Of a DNA stretch of 47,917 bases, positions 35,676 through 44,502 are shown one piece after another. Where the stretch lies: the NCBI GenBank assembly GCA_947467395.1, contig CANIIC010000009.1, forward strand, positions 1-47,917. The letters run 5' to 3'. Under the pieces are notes generated by a model. That model worked only from the letters and a program-made list of their open reading frames with translations. It searched no databases and was not told where the DNA came from. The DNA comes from Bryobacterales bacterium (GTDB taxonomy: Bacteria; Acidobacteriota; Terriglobia; Bryobacterales; Bryobacteraceae). Each line of letters begins with the position of its first letter. The first letter of the stretch is position 1. A program made the position numbers and the translations under genes.

Positions 35676-38297
35676 CTACTTCGTGATCGCGTAATCCGTC
35701 CAGCACCACTCGTCATCCGCACTGGACGGAATCGGAATCGGCACGCCCTGTCCGGGCGGATTCGCCTGCTGATACTTCGGATCGAGGATCTTCGTGATCT
35801 CCGAACTGAGGTCTTCCAAGTGCAACCTCGTTGTGCGATCGGAGGCACGCAGTGCCGCCGTCTTCGCGCTGGCCGAGATCGCCTGGAGTTCTCCTCGAAG
35901 CATCGGGCGCTGATCGTCGGTAGCTCGGTTGGCGCCATTCAGACGCTGGCTGATCAGATCCAGATAGGCGCGCTGGAGGTTGCGTCGGTAGGCGTCGACC
36001 TTCACCTGCGTCTGCGAGAGTTCGGTGAAGATCCCTTGTCGCACGTCGGCCAGGAACTGAGTCGGAGTGTATGCCGCAGCGCCGTCGACGGCTTCCTGTT
36101 CCACTAGGCGCGAGAAGCGTTGAGCAGACATCAAAGTCGTCAACACGCGGAGCTGTGCAGTGCGAATGCGGGTCAGCGCGCCAGCAGGTTCGATGCGGCG
36201 CAGTACCTCCGGATTGAGGAACATCTTCGGGGTCGCAAAGGCGTTCTCATTCAGGAACTTCACCGCGGCCTGCTGCCGGGCCTTCGGCACCGATGTAAAA
36301 CGCACCCCGGCCTGACCGCCGTGTTTGTCCTGTGAATCCGAACCACCCACGATGGCCGCCACATGATTCAACTCCGTGGACCACTGCCCCAGAGCGCGAC
36401 CATAGACCTGCTCCAGGTCTGACCAATCGTCACCCTCATGCGTGGTCGCACTGAGCAGCATGTTGTCCATCACGCGTTTGAGGTTTTTCATGCCCAGCGT
36501 CGTGGAATAAACAGCGTCACCATCGCCGACGGCTTCGGTATTCTCGCCCGGATCCGCGCCATCAGAACCCTCCGTCGAGAAGCGTAGCCACGGAGACTTG
36601 TCTTGCTCGCGAGCCCACGCGTCCAACGTCTTCAATTCGTCATCGGGGGTCTTCGCGTTCGCGATGGGTGCGTAGCCCCAGCGAATCGCAAAGTTGTCGT
36701 ACGGGCCTTGCTGCGGGATCAGTAGTTTCGGGTCGATCTTGTCTTCCGGCTGGACCAAGTAGTTGAAGCGCGAGTAGTCCATGATGGTCGGCGTGTGGCC
36801 CATGGTCTTCAACCATTCGGGATCGCGCAGTTTGTCGACCGGATAATTCGCGCTGGCCTTCATGTTGTGCTGCAGGCCCAACGTGTGACCCACTTCGTGC
36901 GCTGCAACGAACTGGAGCAGTTCACCCATTAAGGCGTCCGGCAGCGGGAGTTTCGCCGCGCGAGGATCCAGCGGACCCACCTGCACAAAATACCAGTCGC
37001 GAACCAGATTCATGACGTTGTGATAGAACTGAATGTCCGCGTCCAGGATCTCGCCCGTTCGCGGGTCGGAAATGTGTGGACCACTCGCATTTTCTGTTGT
37101 GGACGGTAGCCAACGGATCACGGAATAGCGAGCGTCTTCCGGGCTCCAATTCGGGTCTTCCTCGGCGGACGGTGCTTCTTTCGCGAGAATCGCGTTCTTG
37201 AATCCCGCCGCCTCAAACGCAGGCTGCCAGCTTTCGATGCCCTTCTTAATGAAGGGGACCCAAGCCTTGGGTGTAGCCGGATCCACGTAGTAGACGATCG
37301 GCTTCACCGGTTCGGATACAGCGGCGTTCGTATCCTTCTTTTCCAGGCGCCAGCGCGCGATGAACGTCCGGCGTTCGGCGCGATGTTCAGGCCGGCTGAA
37401 GTCCATCGTCGATTCCGAGAAGTAGCCGACGCGAGAATCTGCGAGGCGCGGCATCATGGGCTGTTCCGGCAGCTTCACCATGCTGAAGTGGATGGTCACC
37501 GTGCCCGAGCCCGGCTGCATCGCCTGTTGCGGAGCTCCGCGTCCAGGGCCGCCGTTGCCGTCGACAGGATTCGTGAACGTCTGAACCGATTCCGCTTCGA
37601 TGTTCGTCGGGTAGGCCGTGACCCGATCGATGTAGCTACGCTGCGCATCCATGCCGCGACCGCGCACGGTGTTGCGACCGCTCAACTCGGGCAGGTCCTG
37701 ATTAAAGAGGCGGCTGACCTCGATCACCGGGTCGCCATCTTTCGAAAGAGCCTCGATGTTGAACGCCATTAGAATCGCCGGGGTGTTCGCGTTCTGCACG
37801 GCCTTGGCGACTTCCGATTTCGGGTCCGCCACGATGTCGTAGTTAATGTTCTCAAGGAAGATGCGATTTTCGCGGCGTTCCCAGCGGACGACCAGCGCCC
37901 CCACCATGCGGCCGCCATAGCCGGCACCGATCGTGTTTCGCGCGATCTGGCCTTCCAGCAGGAAATCCTTGCCGAGTTGCGCGGTCGGAATCTCGTAGTA
38001 GTAACACGTGTTGACGTGGTGGACCTTGAAGATGCCTTCCTGCGTCTTCGTTTCCGGGCGGATGACGACGTCATAGCCGCGTGGAGCGTTATAGGGGTTC
38101 TGCGTGCAGGGCGGGGGATTATTGTTGCCGCCTCGACCGCCTCCATTATTTGCGACTGGCTTCGCCGGTTCCGCCGCCGGGGCAGGAGCGGGCGCGGGAG
38201 CAGGAGCAGGTGCGTCTGGTGCCGGAGCAGGTTCCTCTTGCGCGTGCACTGCCGGAAGCAGGCACAGCGCCGCGATAAACAGGAGCGAGTATTTCAC
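35676..38297 (-). CDS. Large exported zinc metalloprotease (DUF5117/metzincin-like)
   Basis: An 873-residue secreted protein. Signal peptide ends AVHAQ. Next comes a Pro/Ala repeat (about residues 21-50, PAPAPAPAPA pattern) and a Gly/Asn patch, then a large globular part. The zinc site is HEVGHTLGLQH at about 467-477, a metzincin-type HExxHxxGxxH, preceded by QFYHNVMNLVRDW. The C-terminal 300 residues are helical. Several such large proteases occur in Acidobacteriota and Bacteroidota. It abuts the S9 gene stop with no gap. Substrate unknown. Confidence 0.88.
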   Translation of the reverse strand: MKYSLLFIAALCLLPAVHAQEEPAPAPDAPAPAPAPAPAPAAEPAKPVANNGGGRGGNNNPPPCTQNPYNAPRGYDVVIRPETKTQEGIFKVHHVNTCYYYEIPTAQLGKDFLLEGQIARNTIGAGYGGRMVGALVVRWERRENRIFLENINYDIVADPKSEVAKAVQNANTPAILMAFNIEALSKDGDPVIEVSRLFNQDLPELSGRNTVRGRGMDAQRSYIDRVTAYPTNIEAESVQTFTNPVDGNGGPGRGAPQQAMQPGSGTVTIHFSMVKLPEQPMMPRLADSRVGYFSESTMDFSRPEHRAERRTFIARWRLEKKDTNAAVSEPVKPIVYYVDPATPKAWVPFIKKGIESWQPAFEAAGFKNAILAKEAPSAEEDPNWSPEDARYSVIRWLPSTTENASGPHISDPRTGEILDADIQFYHNVMNLVRDWYFVQVGPLDPRAAKLPLPDALMGELLQFVAAHEVGHTLGLQHNMKASANYPVDKLRDPEWLKTMGHTPTIMDYSRFNYLVQPEDKIDPKLLIPQQGPYDNFAIRWGYAPIANAKTPDDELKTLDAWAREQDKSPWLRFSTEGSDGADPGENTEAVGDGDAVYSTTLGMKNLKRVMDNMLLSATTHEGDDWSDLEQVYGRALGQWSTELNHVAAIVGGSDSQDKHGGQAGVRFTSVPKARQQAAVKFLNENAFATPKMFLNPEVLRRIEPAGALTRIRTAQLRVLTTLMSAQRFSRLVEQEAVDGAAAYTPTQFLADVRQGIFTELSQTQVKVDAYRRNLQRAYLDLISQRLNGANRATDDQRPMLRGELQAISASAKTAALRASDRTTRLHLEDLSSEITKILDPKYQQANPPGQGVPIPIPSSADDEWCWTDYAITK

Positions 38298-38365
38298 GCA
38301 AAACTCCTTCAGAAACAGGCGGTCACCACTGAAAAAGCGGATGTGGGCTCATTTTAGCAAGTTGT

Positions 38366-38380
38366 TACAGTAAGATGATG
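38366..38380 (+). promoter_or_regulatory. -10 candidate at the M19 gene start
   Basis: TACAGT (38366-38371) is followed six bases later by the ATG at 38378. A leaderless start at that codon fits; no Shine-Dalgarno is visible. Confidence 0.4.
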
Positions 38381-39580
38381 CGGACCCGATTCCTGGCTTT
38401 GTGCGCGACCGCCTTATTTTTATGTGCCCAGACGCGGACGGTGACTGATGCGGAAGTCCAGCGCGTCCACAAAGGGGCGCTGCTGATCGATACGCATAAT
38501 GATGTCCCCTGGCGCGTGGTCGACGGGTTTGACATCGGCTCCAAGACTGGCGAGTGGCATACCGACATTTCGAGACTGAAGCAGGGTGGCGTCGGCGCGG
38601 TTTTCTTCGTGGCCTATGTTGGCGGTGAGTACGTGGACGGCAATCGGTCCGCGCATCGCACGCTGCAGGTGATCGACGCGATTCGCAAGGACATCATCGG
38701 CAAGTACCCGACCGACTTTGTGTTGGCCACACGGGCCGACGAGATCGAGCAAGCCCGTAAGAACGGCAAGATTGCGGCGTTGATCGGGATCGAAGGCGGC
38801 CATGCGATCGAGAACGATTTGGGCCTACTGCGGCAGTATTACAACCTCGGCGCGCGCTACCTGACTCTGACCCATACGAACACCAACGAATGGGCGGATT
38901 CGGCGGGCGATATCACCAAGGCTGGCGTGAAACATCACGGGGGACTGACGGAATTCGGCAAACAGGTGGTGCGCGAGATGAATCGCCTTGGCATGATGGT
39001 GGATATTTCGCACACCGCTGATGAAACGTTTGCGGATGCTCTGGCGACCAGTACTGCTCCGATCATCGCGTCGCACTCTTCCTGCCGCGCGTTGACGAAT
39101 CACCCTCGAAATCTGACGGACGCGATGATTACCGCGATCGCCAAGAAGGGCGGCGTGGTCCAGATCAACTTCAACTGCAACTTCATCTCGGAGAAGTTCC
39201 GCGCCGCACAGGCGGTGGATGATCCGAAACTCGAGGCTCGCTTCAAGCAGGTCACGGCCGGAAAGAAACTGAGTGAGGTCGAGACGGACGGCACCTACCA
39301 GCGTCTTCGTTTGGAAATGGGGCTCACGCGCGCGCAGTTGTCCGATGTCGTGGATCACATTGACCACGTCCGTAAGATTGCGGGGATCGATGCGGTGGGC
39401 ATCGGGAGTGATTTCAACGGTGTCACGTGCACGCCCGTGGGGCTTGACGATGTTTCGAAGTATCCGAACCTCACGCGGGCCTTGCTGGAACGCGGATATT
39501 CGGAAGCCGATATTCAGAAGATTTACGGCGGGAACCTGCTTCGCGTGATGCGCGCAGTGGAGAAGGCGGCGGGGAAGTAA
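38378..39580 (+). CDS. Exported membrane dipeptidase, M19 family
   Basis: A 400-residue zinc dipeptidase. Signal peptide MRTRFLALCATALFLCAQ, then the barrel: IDTHNDVPW (His40 and Asp42), GIEGGHAIEND (Glu139), VDISHTADETF and IASHSSCRAL (two His ligands), and a late GIGSDFNG. It cleaves dipeptides, often including D-residues. Two ATG codons are in tandem (38375 and 38378). I choose the second because the -10 spacing fits a leaderless start. It is followed three bases on by a lipoprotein gene. Confidence 0.93.
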   Translation: MRTRFLALCATALFLCAQTRTVTDAEVQRVHKGALLIDTHNDVPWRVVDGFDIGSKTGEWHTDISRLKQGGVGAVFFVAYVGGEYVDGNRSAHRTLQVIDAIRKDIIGKYPTDFVLATRADEIEQARKNGKIAALIGIEGGHAIENDLGLLRQYYNLGARYLTLTHTNTNEWADSAGDITKAGVKHHGGLTEFGKQVVREMNRLGMMVDISHTADETFADALATSTAPIIASHSSCRALTNHPRNLTDAMITAIAKKGGVVQINFNCNFISEKFRAAQAVDDPKLEARFKQVTAGKKLSEVETDGTYQRLRLEMGLTRAQLSDVVDHIDHVRKIAGIDAVGIGSDFNGVTCTPVGLDDVSKYPNLTRALLERGYSEADIQKIYGGNLLRVMRAVEKAAGK

Positions 39581-39583
39581 ACG

Positions 39584-40513
39584 ATGAAGACTCTGGTTCT
39601 CTTAGTAGGCGTCGTGCTGCTGGTTGGATGCAACTCGACCGTTCCGGGCCCTGTGGTGGATCCGGCGATGATCACGTTGGTGCCGCCCGATACAACCATG
39701 CTGATCGGCGTGCGCGTGGAGGATCTGGTGAAGACCTCGATCTACCAGCGCTATCTGGCCGACCGTCCCATTGCCCCGCTGGATGAGTTCGCCAAACAGA
39801 TCGGCGTAGATCCGCGCAAGAACGTGTGGGAACTGCTGTACATCTCGAACGGCAAAGAGCGAGCCCTGCTCGGTCGCGGGAAGTTTTCGAATGAAGCCGA
39901 GCCCCGGTTAGAGATCGAGGCAAAGGGTGCCAAGCGCACCGGATATCGTGGTTTTTCGCTGGTCGGGGATGACGAAGCGGCAGTCATGTTGATGGGACCG
40001 TCGATGGCCGGCATTGGAGACACCGCTGCGTTGAAGCGCATTATCGATACGCGCGACAAAACGAACGGCCCTCCGGCCGTGCTCACGGAGCGTATGAAGG
40101 AGATTCCGAAAACCGCCGCGCTGTGGACCGTCTACGCGGGTCCTCCGATGACGCTGCCGCCGGATGCGTCGGCAAACATGGGGAATCTCGTGAAAATCGT
40201 GAACTCTGTGGAGTCAGGCTCGTTTTACCTCGACGTGCATGCCGGGGTTTCCGGAAAAGGGACGGGGATCGCAGCCAGCGAAGCCGATGCCAAGGAGTTG
40301 CAGGGTGGAATGCGCGGCTTGCTGGGGATCGGTCGATTGGTCGGTGCGAAGGACGATGTGCGGTTACAGCGCTTGTTCGATGGGATGCGGGTGACCCAGG
40401 AGGGGAAGAACGTGAACCTCTACATCGAGGAACAGGAAGACGCGATCACTACTTTGCTGGACTTTATGCTGTCAGGGCAGGGCCGCAACGCGATCCCCGC
40501 CCCGAAGCAGTAA
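39584..40513 (+). CDS. Lipoprotein of unknown function
   Basis: A 309-residue protein with lipobox LVGC (Cys16) in a typical signal sequence, so it is lipid-anchored. The mature part is alpha/beta with a segment ITLVPPDTTMLIGVRVEDLVK near the start and VWELLYISNGKERALLGRGKF. I do not recognise a family with confidence. Its ATG has GGGGAAG upstream and follows the M19 stop by three bases, so the two probably share a transcript. Possible link to peptide use is only by position. Confidence 0.75.
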   Translation: MKTLVLLVGVVLLVGCNSTVPGPVVDPAMITLVPPDTTMLIGVRVEDLVKTSIYQRYLADRPIAPLDEFAKQIGVDPRKNVWELLYISNGKERALLGRGKFSNEAEPRLEIEAKGAKRTGYRGFSLVGDDEAAVMLMGPSMAGIGDTAALKRIIDTRDKTNGPPAVLTERMKEIPKTAALWTVYAGPPMTLPPDASANMGNLVKIVNSVESGSFYLDVHAGVSGKGTGIAASEADAKELQGGMRGLLGIGRLVGAKDDVRLQRLFDGMRVTQEGKNVNLYIEEQEDAITTLLDFMLSGQGRNAIPAPKQ

Positions 40514-40521
40514 AGCTGCTT
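40505..40521. terminator. Short hairpin between convergent genes
   Basis: AAGCAG (40505-40510) and CTGCTT (40516-40521) pair across the lipoprotein stop. The stem is only six bases and there is no T-run, so termination is doubtful. Confidence 0.25.
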
Positions 40522-41299
40522 ACTTCACAGCCGGTAGAGAAGACGGATTGCCGTCCTTGGCAACGTCGAGGCAGTGCGGATGACCGAAGCCACCTGCGCT
40601 GACACCCGTGCCGCCCGCCGCGTTCGGCGTGATGTCGAAGATCATGTTGTCCGGGTGAGCGCCATCGGCGACCCCACCGACCGTCAGAAGATTGTCGAGG
40701 TTCAGGTTCGCGCGCACGCGCCAGCCGATGCGATGATCCGCGCACGAGGTATCGCCACTCACGCCCACCGCGCCGATCACTTTGCGGCTCGCGTTATAGA
40801 GCGCCAGACCGCCACCGAACACGTTCACGCCACCGATCTTGGAGCCGACCATCGGGTCGTTCGCTTTGCCGTAGTTAGCCGAGGGTCCCTTGTAGGCAAC
40901 GTCCGTAGCGACGGGGTTGCTCTCCTGCAGACCGAACAGGCTGCCGCCCGGCTGAACGGCCGAGTATAGATTCGCTGTGGAAAGCGCCAGGCCATTCAGG
41001 CTGAACGCATTCGCGGTATTCGCCTTCTGGGCGGAAATTACACGGCTGCCGGGCCATTGCGAGCCACGATCGTCACCGGAAAACGCCACGGCGCAAACCA
41101 CACCGTCGCGATCCACGATCGTCGCCCACATCTGTAGGTCCAGGCCGGAGGTCTCGGCCGTCACGGCGGTAGACAGCGCATCTTTCAACTGCGCGTAGTT
41201 CGGCAGGCTGCTGCAGCCGTTGCTGTTGCCGGGGCTTTGCGCGAACACGGCCGGCGCGGCGACGCACAGGGTCGCAAGAATAAGTTTCGAAAACGTCAT
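40520..41299 (-). CDS. Exported GlcG/HbpS-like (DUF336) protein
   Basis: A 259-residue protein with a signal peptide (ending AVFAQ) and a GlcG/HbpS (DUF336) domain: LDLQMWATIVDRDGVVCAVAFSG, QKANTANAFS and VIGAVGVSGDTSCADHR. Members include haem-binding HbpS and uncharacterised secreted proteins; haem binding here is not shown. The ATG at 41299 is chosen for AAAGGAG upstream. The family is usually about 140-160 residues, so this copy carries inserted segments (YSAVQPGGSLFGLQESNPVA and the C-terminal tail). Confidence 0.82.
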   Translation of the reverse strand: MTFSKLILATLCVAAPAVFAQSPGNSNGCSSLPNYAQLKDALSTAVTAETSGLDLQMWATIVDRDGVVCAVAFSGDDRGSQWPGSRVISAQKANTANAFSLNGLALSTANLYSAVQPGGSLFGLQESNPVATDVAYKGPSANYGKANDPMVGSKIGGVNVFGGGLALYNASRKVIGAVGVSGDTSCADHRIGWRVRANLNLDNLLTVGGVADGAHPDNMIFDITPNAAGGTGVSAGGFGHPHCLDVAKDGNPSSLPAVK

Positions 41300-41460
41300 G
41301 GTTGGACTACTCCTTTGGAACTTAAGATCGCACGGAATCATGGAACGTTAACCGGCTAAGGCAAAATTATTTTGTGGAAAAGGTGAGTCTCCAATAAATC
41401 CCCTAACCCGGTTCTCAGGACGTCCTCAAGTTCGTACTAGTCCTCTAAAATAGGAGCGCG
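41300..41460. other. 161-base divergent regulatory gap
   Basis: This is the longest gap in the window. It holds a TAAAAT (41446-41451) nine bases before the matrixin ATG, with an AGGAG Shine-Dalgarno overlapping, and a perfect ten-base palindrome AGGACGTCCT at 41417-41426 about 20 bases upstream of that -10. An AT-rich AAAATTATTTTG lies near 41363. I see no small gene or RNA. Confidence 0.5.
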
Positions 41461-42048
41461 ATGCGAATCCTTCTTGCCTTCCTCTGTTTCGCGAGTGCGG
41501 CTTCGGCCGCCGACCTTCGCTACTGGGTGGAGCCATGCACTCGCCCCGAGACCAAGTGTGCCGAACAGGATCCTCTCATGGCCGAATGGGCCTTCCAGGA
41601 TTGGGCACGAGCCTCGGCAGGTAAGTTACATCTGGAGCGCGCGTCACAGCGCCGTCAGGCCAATATCCGCGTTCACTGGGCGGCCGCCAATCAGGGGCTC
41701 TACGGCGAAGCCGTCCCGTTCTTCGAGGATGGCTTGCATGGTTTCGAAGTCTACGTCCTGCCCGATCTGAGCGGCATGGGGCGCGATATCTCGCAGGCGG
41801 TCCGTCTCGATTCGTTGCTGCGCGACTCGATCGTGTATCTCACCTGCTTGCATGAGATCGGTCACGCGCTCGGGCTGGCGCACACGAATCAATTCGCCGA
41901 CATCATGTACAGCTTCCAATTCGGGGGCGATATTCCCGAATATTTCGGCCGCTACCGGCGCCAAATAAAAACGCGTGCTGACATCGAGACAGTCACGGGG
42001 ACCTCTTCGAATGACCGCACGCGTTTGGTGTCGATCCTAAGCCGCTAG
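41461..42048 (+). CDS. Exported matrixin-like metalloprotease
   Basis: A 195-residue small protease. Signal peptide MRILLAFLCFASAASA, then one metzincin domain with zinc site HEIGHALGLAH (131-141) and downstream DIMYSFQFG, giving a Met-turn. The layout matches short bacterial M10-like proteases. There is no propeptide cysteine switch visible. A good AGGAG precedes the ATG. The stop overlaps the ferredoxin gene stop by four bases. It would digest proteins outside the cell or in the periplasm. Confidence 0.88.
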   Translation: MRILLAFLCFASAASAADLRYWVEPCTRPETKCAEQDPLMAEWAFQDWARASAGKLHLERASQRRQANIRVHWAAANQGLYGEAVPFFEDGLHGFEVYVLPDLSGMGRDISQAVRLDSLLRDSIVYLTCLHEIGHALGLAHTNQFADIMYSFQFGGDIPEYFGRYRRQIKTRADIETVTGTSSNDRTRLVSILSR

Positions 42049-42446
42049 ATCTTCGGGGGCGGGATGGCGTCGCCGAGGTTCATCGATCCGCCGCCTTCGC
42101 TGACGTAGTTGCGATTCCACGCCGGGAGGCGGACTGTGACATCGCCCTTGACCACGGCTTGGCAACCGAGGCGCGAATGCAGCGTCAGGTCGGCCGCGGT
42201 ATCCAGCTTGTCGAGTTCGTCATCGTCGGCTTCCGACAGGTTGGCGTCACCCGAAGTGACGATCACATGGCAGGTGGTGCAGGCGCAGCTGCCGCCGCAG
42301 GCATGTTCCAGATGGATGCCGAAGTTCATGGCGATGTCCAGCAGAGACTCGGGTTTCCCGTGATCCTGAAACGGCAACTTCCCGTGTTCAAATTCGACCG
42401 TCTGGTCGCCTTCTGCTCCGAAATTCGTAAATGTAACCTTAGGCAC
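42045..42446 (-). CDS. fdx: Isc-type [2Fe-2S] ferredoxin
   Basis: A 133-residue adrenodoxin-type ferredoxin. Cluster ligands Cys50, Cys56, Cys59 and Cys95 (HACGGSCACTTCH and RLGCQAVV) have the CX5CX2C...C spacing of Isc Fdx. An extra Cys54 lies in the loop. The N-terminus PKVTFTNFG and C-terminal LPAWNRNYVSEGG extend the domain. It probably supplies electrons for cluster assembly; its gene is separate from the isc operon at 6240-11306. The GTG start is six bases after a TACAAT -10, predicting a leaderless mRNA. Confidence 0.93.
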   Translation of the reverse strand: MPKVTFTNFGAEGDQTVEFEHGKLPFQDHGKPESLLDIAMNFGIHLEHACGGSCACTTCHVIVTSGDANLSEADDDELDKLDTAADLTLHSRLGCQAVVKGDVTVRLPAWNRNYVSEGGGSMNLGDAIPPPKI

Positions 42447-42452
42447 GATTTC

Positions 42453-42458
42453 ATTGTA
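42453..42458 (-). promoter_or_regulatory. -10 six bases before the ferredoxin GTG
   Basis: Minus strand TACAAT (42458-42453) ends six bases before the GTG at 42446. No Shine-Dalgarno fits in the gap, so translation from a leaderless GUG is implied. The divergent argS start is only 44 bases away. Confidence 0.5.
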
Positions 42459-42490
42459 GCGTCCGAGACTGGCATACTAGTCATTTCCCC

Positions 42491-44461
42491 ATGTTTCATC
42501 AAGTTGAGAAGCGTATTGCCGATGCCTTTGCCGCGCGCCTGAAGGCGCAGTTCGGCGTCGATGGTCCTGTGCAGACCGAACAGCCCAAGCAGTCTTCGTT
42601 TGGCGAACTAGCCTTGCCCGCTGCGTTCCAGTTGGCGCGGTCGTTGAAGAAGGCCCCCAAAGTGATCGCAGGCGAAGTGCTGGAGGCGGTCGGCAAGATC
42701 GATGGCGTTGCCGCGATTGAGATCGCCGGTAACGGCTACTTGAACGTGCGGTTCGATCGCGGTGCGTTCGGCGCTGCTGTGCTGGCCGGGGTTCAACCCG
42801 AGACCACCAGTGACGCGGCGAAGATCATCGTTGAGCACACCAACATCAACCCGAACAAAGCGGCGCACATCGGCCACCTGCGCAACGCGATCCTGGGCGA
42901 CACGTTCGTGCGCATGCTGCGCGCGACCGGCAGCCGCGTGGAAGCGCAGAACTACATCGACAACACCGGCGTGCAGGTCGCCGACGTCGTGGTTGGCTTC
43001 GAACATCTGGAGAAGAAGACTGCGGCCGAAGTTCGTGCTCTGATTGCCGATCAAAACGTGCGCTTCGACTACCTGTGCTGGGATCTTTACGCACGAACCT
43101 CGCAGTATTACGCCGAGCATCCCGAGGCTCTGGAGTGGCGCAAAGACACGCTCCACAAAATCGAGCACGGGGAAGGGGAGACAGCGGCCCTGGCGCACGT
43201 GGTGGCCGACGCGATCGTTCGCGCGCACCTGACCACGATGTATCGTCTGAACATCGAGTACGACGTTCTTCCGCGCGAAAGCGAAATCCTTCACCTGAAG
43301 TTCTGGGCCACCGCCTTCGAACTGCTGAAAGAACGCAAGGCGATCTTCTTCGAGACCGAAGGCAAGAACAAGGGCTGCTGGGTGATGCCCTCATCGGCGT
43401 TTCGTACCAAGGGCGACGACACGCCTGCTGAAGACAACGTCGATGACAGCAAGGTGATCGTGCGTTCGAACGGCACCGTCACGTACGTGGGTAAGGACAT
43501 CGCGTATCAGCTGTGGAAGTTCGGTCTGCTGGGCAAGGACTTCTTCTATCACCTGTGGCACACGTATCCGGACGGGCACAAGGTGTGGGCCTCGACGACG
43601 GAGCCGCAGGAAGGCGCTCCGAAGTTCGGCGGCGGTGTGCGCGTCTACAACGTGATCGATTCGCGCCAGTCGTATTTGCAGGACGTCGTGGTGGCGGGTC
43701 TTCGTGCGCTGGATTATCAGGCGCAGGCGGACGCCAGCATTCACTTCTCCTACGAAATGGTCGCGCTCTCGCCGCGTACCTGCATCGAGATGGGGATCAC
43801 CTTGTCGGACGAAGACAAGAAGCGTCCCTATGTGGAAGTTTCCGGCCGCAAGGGCCTGGGCGTGAAGGCCGATGACCTGATCGATACGTTGATCGCCAAG
43901 GCCTACGAGGAAGTGAGCTCACGGAACGCCGAGCAGTCCGAAAAGTCCCGCCGGAAGGCGGCGACGCAGATCGCCGTGGGCGCGCTGCGTTACTTCATGT
44001 TGAAGTACACACGCAATTCGGTGATCGCGTTCGATTTCGGCGAAGCGCTGGCGTTCACTGGCGAAACCGGTGTATACGTGCAGTACGCGACGATTCGCAC
44101 TAAGAAGATCCTCAAGAAGTTCCTCGAAAGCGGCCACGCGCTGCCGGACTTCGCGGCGGTGCTGACGCCCGAGGCCATGGCTCGACAATTGGAGAACGAA
44201 GACTGTTGGCAATCGTTGCTGGACGCATCGAAGATGGAAACTGCCATCGAACGTGCTGTGGCTGGCGGCGAACCGTCACACGTCGCCCGTTACGCGTTCC
44301 AGTTGGCGCAATCCTTCAGCAGCTTTTACGACAAGTTCCACGTCGCCGGCGAGCCTGACCCGGAAAAGCAGGCGTTTCTACTGTGGTTGACCGGCTACTA
44401 CTCCGAGCAGTTGGAGCGCACGTTGGGCGTCCTCGGTATCGAAGTGCCCGAATACATGTAG
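42491..44461 (+). CDS. argS: Arginyl-tRNA synthetase
   Basis: A 656-residue class I synthetase charging tRNA-Arg. The HIGH motif is HIGHLRNAI at about 126-129, preceded by IIVEHTNINPNK, and the region matching KMSKS is GRKGLGVKADD, the relaxed form common in ArgRS. The C-terminal anticodon-binding helices end FYDKFHVAGE...GYYSEQLERTLGVLGIE. An N-terminal additional domain (residues 1-80) is present as usual. It is divergent from fdx and 41 bases before acnA. Confidence 0.97.
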   Translation: MFHQVEKRIADAFAARLKAQFGVDGPVQTEQPKQSSFGELALPAAFQLARSLKKAPKVIAGEVLEAVGKIDGVAAIEIAGNGYLNVRFDRGAFGAAVLAGVQPETTSDAAKIIVEHTNINPNKAAHIGHLRNAILGDTFVRMLRATGSRVEAQNYIDNTGVQVADVVVGFEHLEKKTAAEVRALIADQNVRFDYLCWDLYARTSQYYAEHPEALEWRKDTLHKIEHGEGETAALAHVVADAIVRAHLTTMYRLNIEYDVLPRESEILHLKFWATAFELLKERKAIFFETEGKNKGCWVMPSSAFRTKGDDTPAEDNVDDSKVIVRSNGTVTYVGKDIAYQLWKFGLLGKDFFYHLWHTYPDGHKVWASTTEPQEGAPKFGGGVRVYNVIDSRQSYLQDVVVAGLRALDYQAQADASIHFSYEMVALSPRTCIEMGITLSDEDKKRPYVEVSGRKGLGVKADDLIDTLIAKAYEEVSSRNAEQSEKSRRKAATQIAVGALRYFMLKYTRNSVIAFDFGEALAFTGETGVYVQYATIRTKKILKKFLESGHALPDFAAVLTPEAMARQLENEDCWQSLLDASKMETAIERAVAGGEPSHVARYAFQLAQSFSSFYDKFHVAGEPDPEKQAFLLWLTGYYSEQLERTLGVLGIEVPEYM

Positions 44462-44462
44462 C

Positions 44463-44492
44463 CTGACACGCAGCGGTAAACCCAGCTAAAAT
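44463..44492 (+). promoter_or_regulatory. acnA promoter
   Basis: CTGACA (44463-44468), 18 bases and TAAAAT (44487-44492) match a sigma-70-type promoter starting two bases beyond the argS stop. The expected start site leaves only a few bases before the ATG at 44503, with no Shine-Dalgarno. Confidence 0.6.
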
Positions 44493-44502
44493 AGAAGAAT
44501 CC

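Noticed and set aside
42465-42484. GACT...AGTC inverted arms near the fdx start, considered as an IscR site
   Set aside because: The arms are separated by eight bases rather than the five of a type-1 site, and only four bases match on each side.
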